Source: Pontimonas sp.
GTDB taxonomy: Bacteria; Actinomycetota; Actinomycetes; Actinomycetales; Microbacteriaceae
Reading direction: 5' to 3'
NCBI GenBank assembly: GCA_017852615.1
Contig: JAFMKX010000003.1
Coordinates: 1 to 49,942, forward strand
Length of the DNA: 49,942 nucleotides
Shown here: positions 40,660 through 49,098 of the stretch, piece after piece
Layout: every line of letters starts with the position of its first letter
How positions within the stretch are numbered: the first letter of the stretch is position 1
Made by a program: the position numbers and the translations under genes
Notes under the pieces: generated by a model
The model's database searches: none
Told to the model about the DNA's origin: nothing
The model's input: only the letters and a program-made list of their open reading frames with translations

Positions 40660-41339
40660 TAGTTCTCCCACTCTCCCCGAGCGACCTGGCGCAGAGAATC
40701 CTCGGGAACGACTCCGTGGCGGATGACTCGCCACGGACCCCCAGAGTCCAGCGCACTCGCATCCACAATCGTAGATCCGGCGTTCCCTGGAGCATCCGGG
40801 TAGGAAGCTCCCACTGGGCCGCCATCAAAATACAGGGGCACCCGATCGCCAAAATGAGCCACCGCCTCGTCCACGTTCAGTGCCGGCAAAGCTCCCGTGA
40901 CATTGGCGCTAGAAACAGCCATGGGGCCGGTGCTCACCAACAGCTCACGAGCAACTGGATGATCCGGCATGCGCAGAGCCACCGTGCCCTGGGTGTCTCC
41001 TAGATCCCAGGTGAGCTCTGGCAAAGCACGAAAAACAATGGTTACCCCTCCGGGCCAAAACGCGTCCATCAGGGCTTGAGCTCCCGCGGGAATATTCGAA
41101 ACGAGACGCGGCACTTCTTCGGCGGACCCCACCAAAACCGGCGGTGGCATGTGTCGGCCTCGGCCTTTGAGCGCTAAAAGATCATTGACGGCCGTGGGAG
41201 AAAAAGCGTCGCATCCCACCCCGTAGACCGTATCGGTGGGAATCACAATGCTGTGACCCTCGGAGAGCAGCTCCCGAGCACGCTCAATACCCTCACGCAG
41301 GGATTCCGCGTTGCCAGTATCGACGATTTCGTAAGACAC
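40659..41339 (-). CDS. sua5: Threonylcarbamoyl-AMP synthase
   Basis: A 226-aa YrdC-domain enzyme that makes threonylcarbamoyl-AMP for tRNA t6A. The motifs IPTDTVYGVGCDAF, ALKGRGRHMPPPVLV and SSANVTG are intact, in contrast to the copy at 27904-28569. A GTG at 41339 sits six bases below TAGACT (41346-41351), suggesting a leaderless start. Lies after prmC in the usual actinobacterial order, with one opposite-strand gene in between. Confidence 0.9.
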   Translation of the reverse strand: MSYEIVDTGNAESLREGIERARELLSEGHSIVIPTDTVYGVGCDAFSPTAVNDLLALKGRGRHMPPPVLVGSAEEVPRLVSNIPAGAQALMDAFWPGGVTIVFRALPELTWDLGDTQGTVALRMPDHPVARELLVSTGPMAVSSANVTGALPALNVDEAVAHFGDRVPLYFDGGPVGASYPDAPGNAGSTIVDASALDSGGPWRVIRHGVVPEDSLRQVARGEWEN

Positions 41340-41345
41340 CCAATC

Positions 41346-41351
41346 AGTCTA
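41346..41351 (-). promoter_or_regulatory. Probable -10 box of sua5
   Basis: TAGACT on the minus strand, six bases before the GTG start of sua5, which fits a leaderless transcript. No -35 box is evident. Confidence 0.4.
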
Positions 41352-41395
41352 GTTCGCAGATGTCGACGAGCCCTGGGGCCTAGTCTGGAGGCATC

Positions 41396-42013
41396 ATGCT
41401 TTTTATTTTTGATATGGACAACGTCTTATACGACTACCACTGGCGGGATCGGATGGCCTCACTCACGGAGGTAACCGGAATGGACTTCCACGAATTGCGC
41501 CGCAGATGGTGGCATGACGAAGGCGAGTGGCAAGCAGAAGCCGGAAACCCCGACACCGGAGATGAATACATCGCTCGGGTGAACGAAGCCTTTGGCTCTG
41601 CCATCACGAGGCAAGAGTGGGTCGAAATGCGAAAACAAGCCATGGTTTTTCGCCCCGAAGTCGCTGAAGCCGCTGCCTTTGCCAAGAAACACGGCGACCT
41701 CACGCTGCTGACCAACAACGGGATGCTCATTGGTGAACACCTTCAAGAAGTGGCCCCGCACCTCGTTCCGATCTTCGGAGACCACATGTTTGCCACTGCT
41801 CACTACGGGGCTCGGAAACCCGACCCGCTGGTGTTTGAAAGAGTCCTCGAGAGATACCAAGCCGATGGCGCCACTACCTTCTTCGTGGATGATCACCCCG
41901 ACAATCTTCGCGGTGCTCAAGAAGTGGGTATTACCACCCAGTGGTTCTCACCCCACGACACCGGTAAGACGGTTCGCTCGAGTATCGAAAGCTTCCTCGA
42001 ATCTCAGAAGTAG
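41396..42013 (+). CDS. HAD-superfamily hydrolase
   Basis: A 205-aa phosphatase-like protein. Motif I is FIFDMDNVLYD (the nucleophile Asp and the acid-base Asp), motif II LTLLTNNG, motif III Lys in GARKPDPLVF and motif IV FFVDDHPDNL. The helical cap between residues 15 and 85 is small. It is similar to sugar-phosphate or nucleotide phosphatases of the HAD group, substrate unknown. ATG with GGAGG four bases upstream. It is a lone plus-strand gene inside the prmC-sua5 unit. Confidence 0.87.
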   Translation: MLFIFDMDNVLYDYHWRDRMASLTEVTGMDFHELRRRWWHDEGEWQAEAGNPDTGDEYIARVNEAFGSAITRQEWVEMRKQAMVFRPEVAEAAAFAKKHGDLTLLTNNGMLIGEHLQEVAPHLVPIFGDHMFATAHYGARKPDPLVFERVLERYQADGATTFFVDDHPDNLRGAQEVGITTQWFSPHDTGKTVRSSIESFLESQK

Positions 42014-42026
42014 GAACCGGCACGCT

Positions 42027-42890
42027 CTAAGGCAAAAATCCTTGGGTGAAGCGGTCTCGGCCCACGAGGTCTTGCTCGGTCGATATCGCCCGGAAACCAG
42101 CCTCGTGGAGCAACGCTTTCACTGATTCCCCCTGAAGGTTTGAGTGCTCGATCATGATGACCCCACCGGGTCGCAGAATGGATGGGGCAAAACCCAAGAT
42201 TTCTCGCACCACGTCTAAACCGTCTTCTCCTCCAAAAAGTGCCAGTGGAGGATCAAAATCTGCGACTTCAGGGTCATTGGGGACCAGGTCTTTGGGCACA
42301 TACGGTGGATTCGCCACCACCAGGTCAAAAGAATCGTCCAGGCTTTGCGCTCCGAAACTTCCTAAATCCTCCTTGACTAGGGTGTTCTCCGGAGCCAGGG
42401 CCTGGCTATTGATTTCGAGATAGCCAAACGCTTCAGGAGATACCTCCACAGCAGTGACCTGAGCATGGGGTACTTCTCGCGCAATCGCGATACCCAGAAC
42501 CCCCGAACCCGCACACAAATCCAGAACACGAAGACCGTGCTCTCCCACCGCCAGTGTTTGCGCCTGGTCGATAGCGCGCAAGGCCATGGACTCAGTTTCA
42601 GGTCGGGGAACAAATACCCCCGGTCCCACACTCACCTCAAAGCTCAGAAAAGGTGCGTTGCCTGTGAGGTGCTGGAGTGGCTCACGTTTCTCTCGTCTGA
42701 CAACCAGAGCTTCCAAAGCCTCCAGATGGTGAGCATCAAGCTCGCCACCACGATGCGCACGGGCCAGCACTTCACCTCGAGGAATGCCCAACACGTGCGA
42801 GGCTAAACGCTCGGCATCAACACTGGGTGAGGGAACACCGGCGGTGTTCAGGCGTTGAGAGATGTCACGTAAGACATCGAGCAATTCCAT
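42027..42890 (-). CDS. prmC: Peptide chain release factor glutamine methyltransferase
   Basis: Methylates the Gln of the GGQ motif of release factors. 287 aa; an N-terminal helical domain is followed by the SAM-binding VLDLCAGSGVLGIAIA near residue 117 and the catalytic NPPYVP near 190. Its start overlaps the prfA stop by one base, so enzyme and substrate are made together. Confidence 0.94.
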   Translation of the reverse strand: MELLDVLRDISQRLNTAGVPSPSVDAERLASHVLGIPRGEVLARAHRGGELDAHHLEALEALVVRREKREPLQHLTGNAPFLSFEVSVGPGVFVPRPETESMALRAIDQAQTLAVGEHGLRVLDLCAGSGVLGIAIAREVPHAQVTAVEVSPEAFGYLEINSQALAPENTLVKEDLGSFGAQSLDDSFDLVVANPPYVPKDLVPNDPEVADFDPPLALFGGEDGLDVVREILGFAPSILRPGGVIMIEHSNLQGESVKALLHEAGFRAISTEQDLVGRDRFTQGFLP

Positions 42891-43966
42891 TAGGACTCGC
42901 CAAGTGCTTGTAAGCGCTCCGCTTCATCAGCTTCAATGCAGGATCGGATGACGGGCTCTAGGGCTCCGTTCATGACCTGGTCAAGGTTGTAGGACTTATA
43001 TCCGGTGCGGTGATCCGCAATCCGGTTTTCGGGAAAGTTATACGTTCTGATCCGCTCGGAGCGATCCATCCCGCGGATTTGGCTTTTTCGCGCGTCAGAT
43101 TGCGCAGCGGCGATTTCTTCTTGCTGCTTGGCCAGAATCCGCGCACGAAGAACTCTCATTCCGGCCTCGCGGTTTTGAATCTGGCTTTTCTCGTTTTGCA
43201 TCGACACGACAATGCCGGTGGGAAGGTGGGTGATGCGCACCGCGGAGTCCGTGGTGTTCACCGATTGGCCCCCGGGACCGCTGGATCGAAAAACATCGAT
43301 CTTGAGGTCGTTGGGGCTGATGTCTACTTCCTCGGGCTCATCCACTTCAGGAAACACCAAAACCCCGGTGGTCGAGGTGTGGATGCGTCCCTGGGATTCC
43401 GTCACCGGAACGCGCTGGACCCGGTGGACGCCACCCTCATATTTCAAACTCGCCCAGACTCCTTCTGCAGGATCCGTGGCAGAAGACTTGATCGCGACTT
43501 GGACGTTTTTAAAGCCGCCCATGTCACTTTCGGTTTTATCCAAAACCTCCGTCTTCCACCCCCGCGATTCCGCGTAATGGAGATACATGCGCAGGAGATC
43601 GGCGGCAAACAAGGCGCTTTCTTCGCCGCCCTCGCCCCCTTTGATGTCCATGATGACATCCCGACCATCGTCAGGGTCACGAGGAATCAGCAGTGATCGC
43701 AAGCTTTCGGTTGCCTCGACAAGAGCCTGCTCTAATCCTGGAACCTCTGCTGCCATCGATTCGTCTTCGCTGGCGAACTCTTTGGCCGCTGCTACGTCTT
43801 CGGTGAGACCCACCATCCGCTCGTGAGCGGCAATGATTTTGGAGAGCTCCGCAAATCGACGATTGAGTTTTTTAGAGAGACCTGCATCAGCGTGGACCGC
43901 GGGGTCGCCAAGCCTGACTTGAAGCTCGGCGTGCTCCGCGATCAACGCATCAACAGAATCAAACAT
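42890..43966 (-). CDS. prfA: Peptide chain release factor 1
   Basis: Recognises UAA and UAG stop codons. 358 aa; the catalytic GGQ is in SSGPGGQSVNTTDSAVRI near residue 230. KGGEGGEESALFA near 112 marks the preceding domain. Nine bases separate it from rho, and rpmE, common between rho and prfA in Actinobacteria, is not here. Confidence 0.95.
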   Translation of the reverse strand: MFDSVDALIAEHAELQVRLGDPAVHADAGLSKKLNRRFAELSKIIAAHERMVGLTEDVAAAKEFASEDESMAAEVPGLEQALVEATESLRSLLIPRDPDDGRDVIMDIKGGEGGEESALFAADLLRMYLHYAESRGWKTEVLDKTESDMGGFKNVQVAIKSSATDPAEGVWASLKYEGGVHRVQRVPVTESQGRIHTSTTGVLVFPEVDEPEEVDISPNDLKIDVFRSSGPGGQSVNTTDSAVRITHLPTGIVVSMQNEKSQIQNREAGMRVLRARILAKQQEEIAAAQSDARKSQIRGMDRSERIRTYNFPENRIADHRTGYKSYNLDQVMNGALEPVIRSCIEADEAERLQALGES

Positions 43967-43974
43967 GATCAGTC

Positions 43975-45528
43975 TTAGTTGCTAGTACTGGCTTGTTTGC
44001 CCATAGCAACGAGGAACTCCACGTTAGACGAGGACTTCTTCATGGCCTCCAGTGCCACGTTGAGAGCCGCAGAGGTGTCCAAGGAGCCCATCGACTTCCG
44101 GATTCCAGCAATAGCGGCCGCTTCGTCCGAAGCCAACAGCAAATCATCCCGCTTAGTGCGAGTTGCCGCAATATCCACAGCAGGGAACATTCTCGAGCTG
44201 GCGCATCCGGCATCCAAGTGGAGCTCCCAGGTGGCGGTGCTCGAGATTTCGCTCGCGACAACGTCATCCACAGCCAAACCGGTTCCCGTTACCAGGGTTC
44301 CCAGAATAGTCAGCGATCCGCCGCCATCAACATTGCGAGCCGCACCGAAGAGCTTCTTGGTGGGGTGCACCCACGCGGTGTCACTGCCACCGCGACTCGT
44401 GCCACCAATGCTCTGCTGGTATGCCCGGGCCAGTCTGGTCAAGGAATCAAAGAGCACGACAACGTCGTGGCCAAGCTCCACCAAACGCTTGGCGCGCTCG
44501 ATAGCGAGCTCTGCGATGGTGGTGTGATCATCCGAGGACCGATCGAAGGTCGAGGCAATAACTTCGCCTTTGGCTTCCCGCGCGATTTCGGTAATGGCTT
44601 CAGGCTGCTCATCTACCAAGACCATCATGATGTGAGCATCAGGAGCATTCACCGCCACAGCGTGAGCCAGGGAATTCAGCAGCGTCGACTTACCGCTTCC
44701 CGCGGCACCAATGACGACACCTCGTTGTCCCTTACCCACCGGAGCAAAGACATCCACCATGCGACCCGACGTCTCATCGGAGGTGGTCTCCATCAGGTAA
44801 CGCTGCGTGGGATACACCGCGCTCAGCGCAGAAAACTCGACTCTGCTGGCAGCTTCGTCCACGGTTTGGCCATTGACACTGTCAATGCTGACCAGAGCGT
44901 TGTACTTCTGTCGCCCTTGGTGTTCTCCTTCACGCGGCTGACGAATCGCACCGATCACGGCGTCACCCTTGCGGAGGTTATATTTCTTGACCTGGCCTAG
45001 AGAGACATACACATCGGTAGGTCCTGGCAAGTAACCCTGAGTGCGAACAAACGCATAGTTATCCAGGACGTCCAAGATTCCTCCAATAGGAATCAAGACA
45101 TCGTCATCGGAAATTTCGGGTTCGCCATCTTCGCTGTATCCACCGCGTCCACGCCGGCGATCACGGCCGCGTCCACGACCTCGGTTGCGGTTATAGCCGC
45201 CACCTTCGCCATTGTCCTCAGAGTTATCATCTCCGTTATCGGATTCTGGGGAAGCGTCGTTCGCTTCTGACTTGGGCTCAGACTTATCGTCTTTAGTCGA
45301 GCCAGATGCTCGCCTGCGGCGAGGTCGCTCGGGCGCGCCTTCGGCAGGAGCATCGCTGCTCTTCGCGTCGGGTGCCGCGGCGGGGGTGCTTTCTTGGTTG
45401 GTAGCTTCTGAAGAGTCAGTGGCCTTGGTGGCCAGAGTCTCAGAATTTACTCTGCGTGGAGCTCGTTTGCGGGGAGCTGATTTTTCAGCTTCTGGCGCAC
45501 CATTCGAGTCCGTGTTATCTAAATCCAT
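43975..45528 (-). CDS. rho: Transcription termination factor Rho, with altered P-, Q- and R-loops
   Basis: A 517-aa Rho. The N-terminal about 130 residues are charged and low-complexity, with RG repeats (YNRNRGRGRGRDRRRGRGG), as in actinobacterial Rho. The RNA-binding domain (GILDVLDNYAFVRTQGYLPG, DVYVSLGQVKKYNLRKGDAV) is well conserved. The motor domain keeps Walker B (VVVLFDSLTRLARAY) and FGAARNVDGGGSLTI. Yet the P-loop is GAAGSGKS instead of PPKAGKT, the Q-loop block reads RGGSDTAWVHPTKKL instead of GGVDSTALYPPKR, and the R-loop block reads SEISSTATWELHL where EEFKGTGNAELKL is expected. ATG with AAGGAGA upstream. Confidence 0.93.
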   Translation of the reverse strand: MDLDNTDSNGAPEAEKSAPRKRAPRRVNSETLATKATDSSEATNQESTPAAAPDAKSSDAPAEGAPERPRRRRASGSTKDDKSEPKSEANDASPESDNGDDNSEDNGEGGGYNRNRGRGRGRDRRRGRGGYSEDGEPEISDDDVLIPIGGILDVLDNYAFVRTQGYLPGPTDVYVSLGQVKKYNLRKGDAVIGAIRQPREGEHQGRQKYNALVSIDSVNGQTVDEAASRVEFSALSAVYPTQRYLMETTSDETSGRMVDVFAPVGKGQRGVVIGAAGSGKSTLLNSLAHAVAVNAPDAHIMMVLVDEQPEAITEIAREAKGEVIASTFDRSSDDHTTIAELAIERAKRLVELGHDVVVLFDSLTRLARAYQQSIGGTSRGGSDTAWVHPTKKLFGAARNVDGGGSLTILGTLVTGTGLAVDDVVASEISSTATWELHLDAGCASSRMFPAVDIAATRTKRDDLLLASDEAAAIAGIRKSMGSLDTSAALNVALEAMKKSSSNVEFLVAMGKQASTSN

Positions 45529-45545
45529 GTTTCTCCTTATAAAGC

Positions 45546-45559
45546 GCCGCAGATGCGGC
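45546..45559 (-). promoter_or_regulatory. Hairpin next to the rho ribosome binding site
   Basis: GCCGCA and TGCGGC with a two-base centre (or GCCGC/GCGGC with a four-base loop), ending six bases before the AAGGAGA of rho. It shares GCC (45557-45559) with the hairpin just upstream, so the two cannot both form fully. Confidence 0.5.
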
Positions 45560-45573
45560 AACCGATGGTTGCC
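45557..45573 (-). promoter_or_regulatory. Perfect stem-loop in the rho leader
   Basis: GGCAACC and GGTTGCC with a three-base loop, in the 164-base gap between thrB and rho. A seven-base perfect GC-rich stem. The rho gene is autoregulated in several bacteria, so a leader structure could serve that; this is inference. Confidence 0.5.
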
Positions 45574-45692
45574 TCTCCACTGCGTAGTGAGCCAGAGGGC
45601 CTGTGGGATTTACTCCCCTGTCACGAATGACCCTCGCGCCGTTTAACATGCGTGGCGTTGCAATGATGAGGCTTCTCCCAGCGCCAACTGGT

Positions 45693-46637
45693 TCAGTCGG
45701 CGAGCGTGGGAACTTCCTCCACTGTAGCACCTCGTTCGTCGACGGTGAGCATATGGCTAGCCCACGACCCACCGCCATGGCTCTCCACAATGCTGGCTAC
45801 TTCCGCGCGCTGAGAGGGATCCGAGCACAAAATCAACACCGAGGGACCAGCCCCCGAGACCACAGCAGCAAAACCCTGTTTGCGCAATTTTTGGAGCAAA
45901 TCATCGGTGTCTTGCATCGCACTCGCCCGATAGGTCTGGTGCAATTTATCTTCGGTCGCCTCAAAAAGTAGCTCAGGGCTTTGAATCAAGGCAGCAATGA
46001 GCAGAGCCGATCGAGACAGGTTGAAGATCGCGTCCTGGTGTGGCACGGTATCGGGCTGCAGACTTCTTGCCAATTGGGTGGACATGCTGGCCTCCTGGGG
46101 AACGGCCACAACTAACGAAACTCCGCGGTGGACGCTGAGCTTCTTATGTTTGGGGCCCTGATCTGTCATCCAGGCAATAGTGAGTCCCCCGAACAGTGAG
46201 GGCGCAATGTTATCCGGGTGCCCTTCCATCTCCGTGGCGATCGCGAGCAGCTCTGAGGCGTCGAAGCTTTCGAAACCCTCCAACAAACCTTTTGCCGCCA
46301 TCACACCCGCAACAATTGCTGCACCCGAGGAACCCAGTCCTCGACCGTGAGGGATGGTGTTGTGGGCAACAAGGTGCAGACCTGGTGCCGTTACTCCTTT
46401 GGCGGCAAACGCATGAAGAAGTGACTTGGCAATCAGGTTTGTTTCATCAGTGGGAACTTCACCTTCGCCAACGCCGTGCACCTCAACCGTGATGCCAGTG
46501 CCCTCCACCACGGTGGCACTGAGACGATCCCCCATGGTCAAGGCCATACCTAAGGTGTCAAAGCCTGGACCTAGATTGGCTGTCGTCGCCGGAACAGAAA
46601 CCTCGACGGAGCGCCCGAGTGGGATGGCGTGAGTCAT
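45693..46637 (-). CDS. thrB: Homoserine kinase
   Basis: GHMP-family kinase, 314 aa, that phosphorylates homoserine. The ATP loop is GRGLGSSGAAIVAG near residue 93, the N-terminal VPATTANLGPGFDTLG is family-typical and GAGPSVLIL is near 270. The start overlaps the thrC stop (ATGA). Part of hom-thrC-thrB. Confidence 0.94.
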   Translation of the reverse strand: MTHAIPLGRSVEVSVPATTANLGPGFDTLGMALTMGDRLSATVVEGTGITVEVHGVGEGEVPTDETNLIAKSLLHAFAAKGVTAPGLHLVAHNTIPHGRGLGSSGAAIVAGVMAAKGLLEGFESFDASELLAIATEMEGHPDNIAPSLFGGLTIAWMTDQGPKHKKLSVHRGVSLVVAVPQEASMSTQLARSLQPDTVPHQDAIFNLSRSALLIAALIQSPELLFEATEDKLHQTYRASAMQDTDDLLQKLRKQGFAAVVSGAGPSVLILCSDPSQRAEVASIVESHGGGSWASHMLTVDERGATVEEVPTLAD

Positions 46638-47773
46638 GAGCTACTCCCCAGTCCCAACACCTGAGCGATGTGGGCAGAATCAATCGGAACTTTGGTGGGT
46701 TGCGCATCGCTACCATCGGCGTTCTTGAGAGCCCAAGCGGGGTCTTTCAAGCCGTGACCAGTCACGGTGAGAACGACAGTCGCACCCTTATCCAACACGC
46801 CCGCCTCAGATCGCTCCAACAACCCCGCGACACTAATGGCAGAGGAGGGTTCCACAAAGACGCCGACGGTCTGGGAAAGGAGGCGATGCGCTGCGAGAAT
46901 CCCGGCGTCATCAATCTCACCGAAATAGCCGTTGCTATCCGCCTGAGCAGCCAGCGCAAGATCCCACGAAGCAGGATTACCGATACGAATAGCGGTCGCG
47001 ATGGTGTCGGGGTTTTTCACCCGTTCACCCCGAACAAAAGGCGCCGATCCCGAGGCCTGGAAGCCAAACATTCGAGGAATTCTGTTGGTGGCACCGCGAC
47101 GGGCTTCTTCGGAATATCCGCGGTGATATGCGGTGTAGTTTCCGGCATTTCCAACCGGAAGGAAGTGGTAGTCCGGTGCTTGTCCCAGGACTTCAACTAC
47201 TTCAAAAGCCGCCGTCTTCTGGCCTTCGATGCGGTCATTATTGACGGAGTTCACCAAATGAATGGGGTAGTTATCAGCCAAATCCCTGGCCAAATCGAGG
47301 CAATCATCAAAGTTGCCCTTCACCTGCAAAACGTGAGCGTTGTGGGCGATGGCCTGGGAAAGTTTGCCCATGGAAATTTTTCCATCAGGAACCAGCACTG
47401 CTGAGGTGAGCCCGCCATAAGCCGCATACGCAGCAGCCGAGGCGGAAGTATTTCCCGTCGAAGCGCAAATGACCACTTGGGCGCCGCGCTCTTTGGCCTT
47501 GGTCACCGCCATAGTCATACCGCGGTCTTTGAATGACCCAGTGGGGTTCATCCCCTCAAATTTCACGAACACGCGAAGCCCAGTCATCTCCGAGAGGCTG
47601 TGGGCCTCAATCAGGGGAGTGCCGCCCTCGCCCAAGGTGACCACCGGGGTGGCTTTACTCACATCAAGACGATCCGCGTATTCATGAAGAACACCGCGCC
47701 ACTGTCGTGAACCGCGTGCGTGCCGGGGGCCTACGGGCTTGGAGCCTCGAAAAAAACCGCGTTTGCTTGCCAT
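46634..47773 (-). CDS. thrC: Threonine synthase
   Basis: PLP enzyme, 379 aa, that turns phosphohomoserine into threonine. The PLP lysine is in GSFKDRGMTMAV near residue 85, the phosphate loop is in PVGNAGNY near 212, and CASTGNTSASAAAYA is near 112. A basic N-terminal stretch of about 25 residues precedes the conserved RGVLHEYADRL. Lies five bases after hom. Confidence 0.94.
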   Translation of the reverse strand: MASKRGFFRGSKPVGPRHARGSRQWRGVLHEYADRLDVSKATPVVTLGEGGTPLIEAHSLSEMTGLRVFVKFEGMNPTGSFKDRGMTMAVTKAKERGAQVVICASTGNTSASAAAYAAYGGLTSAVLVPDGKISMGKLSQAIAHNAHVLQVKGNFDDCLDLARDLADNYPIHLVNSVNNDRIEGQKTAAFEVVEVLGQAPDYHFLPVGNAGNYTAYHRGYSEEARRGATNRIPRMFGFQASGSAPFVRGERVKNPDTIATAIRIGNPASWDLALAAQADSNGYFGEIDDAGILAAHRLLSQTVGVFVEPSSAISVAGLLERSEAGVLDKGATVVLTVTGHGLKDPAWALKNADGSDAQPTKVPIDSAHIAQVLGLGSSS

Positions 47774-47778
47774 GGTTA

Positions 47779-49098
47779 CTATCCCTCTACTCGCAACACA
47801 CCGGCAATACTCACGACCACGGGGTGTTTGCCTAACGCTTCAATCGTGGCCTGGCCCCTGGCTTCAGAGGCTAAGTGCGTTTGAATAACCAGCGTAGCGG
47901 TCTGCTCACTGCCTTCCGGGCCCATTGCGCCACTTTGGTGCAGCGTTTCGACCGAAACATCGTGATCGCTGAAGACACCCGCAATTGCTGCCAAAACACC
48001 GGGCTGGTCTTTCACGACGACACTGATTTGCAGGCGTGAATTGACATGGGCAAGAGGAATGCTCGGCAGGTCGGCGTGGGTACTCTCCCCCACACCGGGA
48101 CCGCCCACCACGTGACGCCTAGCAGCGGAGACAATATCTCCCAATACCGCTGAGGCTGTTTCTAATCCTCCAGCCCCTGCGCCATAGAACATGAGCGGGC
48201 CAGCCGCCTCGGCTTCCACATAGACCGCGTTGTTGGCGCCATGTGCTGCGGCCAACGGATGGGTCCTAGGAATCAAGGTGGGGTGAACCCTGGTGCTGAC
48301 ACCTTCGCGGTGAGTGACGGGATCGACCAGTCGTTCACAAATGGCCAACAACTTGATGACATGTCCCGAGCGTTTTGCCGCGTCCATTTCGGCACTGGTT
48401 ACCCCGGTGATTCCTTCCCGATGCACGTCCTCCAACGGAACGGCAGTGTGAAAGGCAAGCGAGGACAAGATGCAGGCTTTTTGAGCCGCGTCATAGCCTT
48501 CAATATCTGCCGTGGGGTCCGCTTCGGCATATCCCAGATCCGATGCGGCCGAAAGCGCTTGGTCAAAGCTCAGTCCCTTGGTGTCCATCTCATCCAAGAT
48601 GTAGTTAGTCGTGCCGTTGACGATTCCCATGATTTTTGTCACGTGATCGCCCGCGAGTGAATCACGCAGGGGACGAATGATCGGGATCGCGGCAGCAACC
48701 GCCGCTTCGTAATACAGTTGCGCCCCCACTTTGGCGGCAGCAGCGAACAGTTCTGGGCCATGCTCGGCTAAGAGCGCCTTATTCGCGGTGATCACATCCG
48801 CACCGGATTGCAATGCCTTCAGAATTAGGGTGCGTGCGGGTTCAATTCCCCCCATCAACTCCACCACGATGTCAGCTCCCACCAACAAGGCCTCAGCATC
48901 GGTGGTGAGCAAGTCTTTCGGAATGGGCGTACTTCGTGGGGCGGTGAGGTCTCGAACGGCAACTCCAATGAGTTGCAAACCAGCACCACTGCGTTGACCG
49001 AGTTCCTCTCCCGCTTCCAAGAGACGATGAGCGACCTGGGCACCCACCGTGCCCCCACCCAAAATGGCAACCCTGAGGTCGCGATAGTTTTCCCGCAT
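47779..49098 (-). CDS. hom: Homoserine dehydrogenase
   Basis: Reduces aspartate semialdehyde to homoserine. 439 aa; Rossmann motif AILGGGTVGAQVA at the N-terminus, catalytic block GIVNGTTNYILDEM near residue 160, DIEGYDAAQKACIL near 200, and a C-terminal ACT domain (ISVVVKDQPGVLAAIAGVF) for threonine feedback. The ATG overlaps the lysA stop (TAATG). Confidence 0.95.
   Translation of the reverse strand: MRENYRDLRVAILGGGTVGAQVAHRLLEAGEELGQRSGAGLQLIGVAVRDLTAPRSTPIPKDLLTTDAEALLVGADIVVELMGGIEPARTLILKALQSGADVITANKALLAEHGPELFAAAAKVGAQLYYEAAVAAAIPIIRPLRDSLAGDHVTKIMGIVNGTTNYILDEMDTKGLSFDQALSAASDLGYAEADPTADIEGYDAAQKACILSSLAFHTAVPLEDVHREGITGVTSAEMDAAKRSGHVIKLLAICERLVDPVTHREGVSTRVHPTLIPRTHPLAAAHGANNAVYVEAEAAGPLMFYGAGAGGLETASAVLGDIVSAARRHVVGGPGVGESTHADLPSIPLAHVNSRLQISVVVKDQPGVLAAIAGVFSDHDVSVETLHQSGAMGPEGSEQTATLVIQTHLASEARGQATIEALGKHPVVVSIAGVLRVEG

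Noticed and set aside
42027..42046. AAGG...CCTT repeat at the prmC end as a terminator
   Set aside because: The stem is only four bases and the A/T run is in the loop, so it is not a credible terminator.
43993..45000. A 335-codon open frame antisense to rho
   Set aside because: Lies wholly within the conserved rho sequence and has no recognisable domain.
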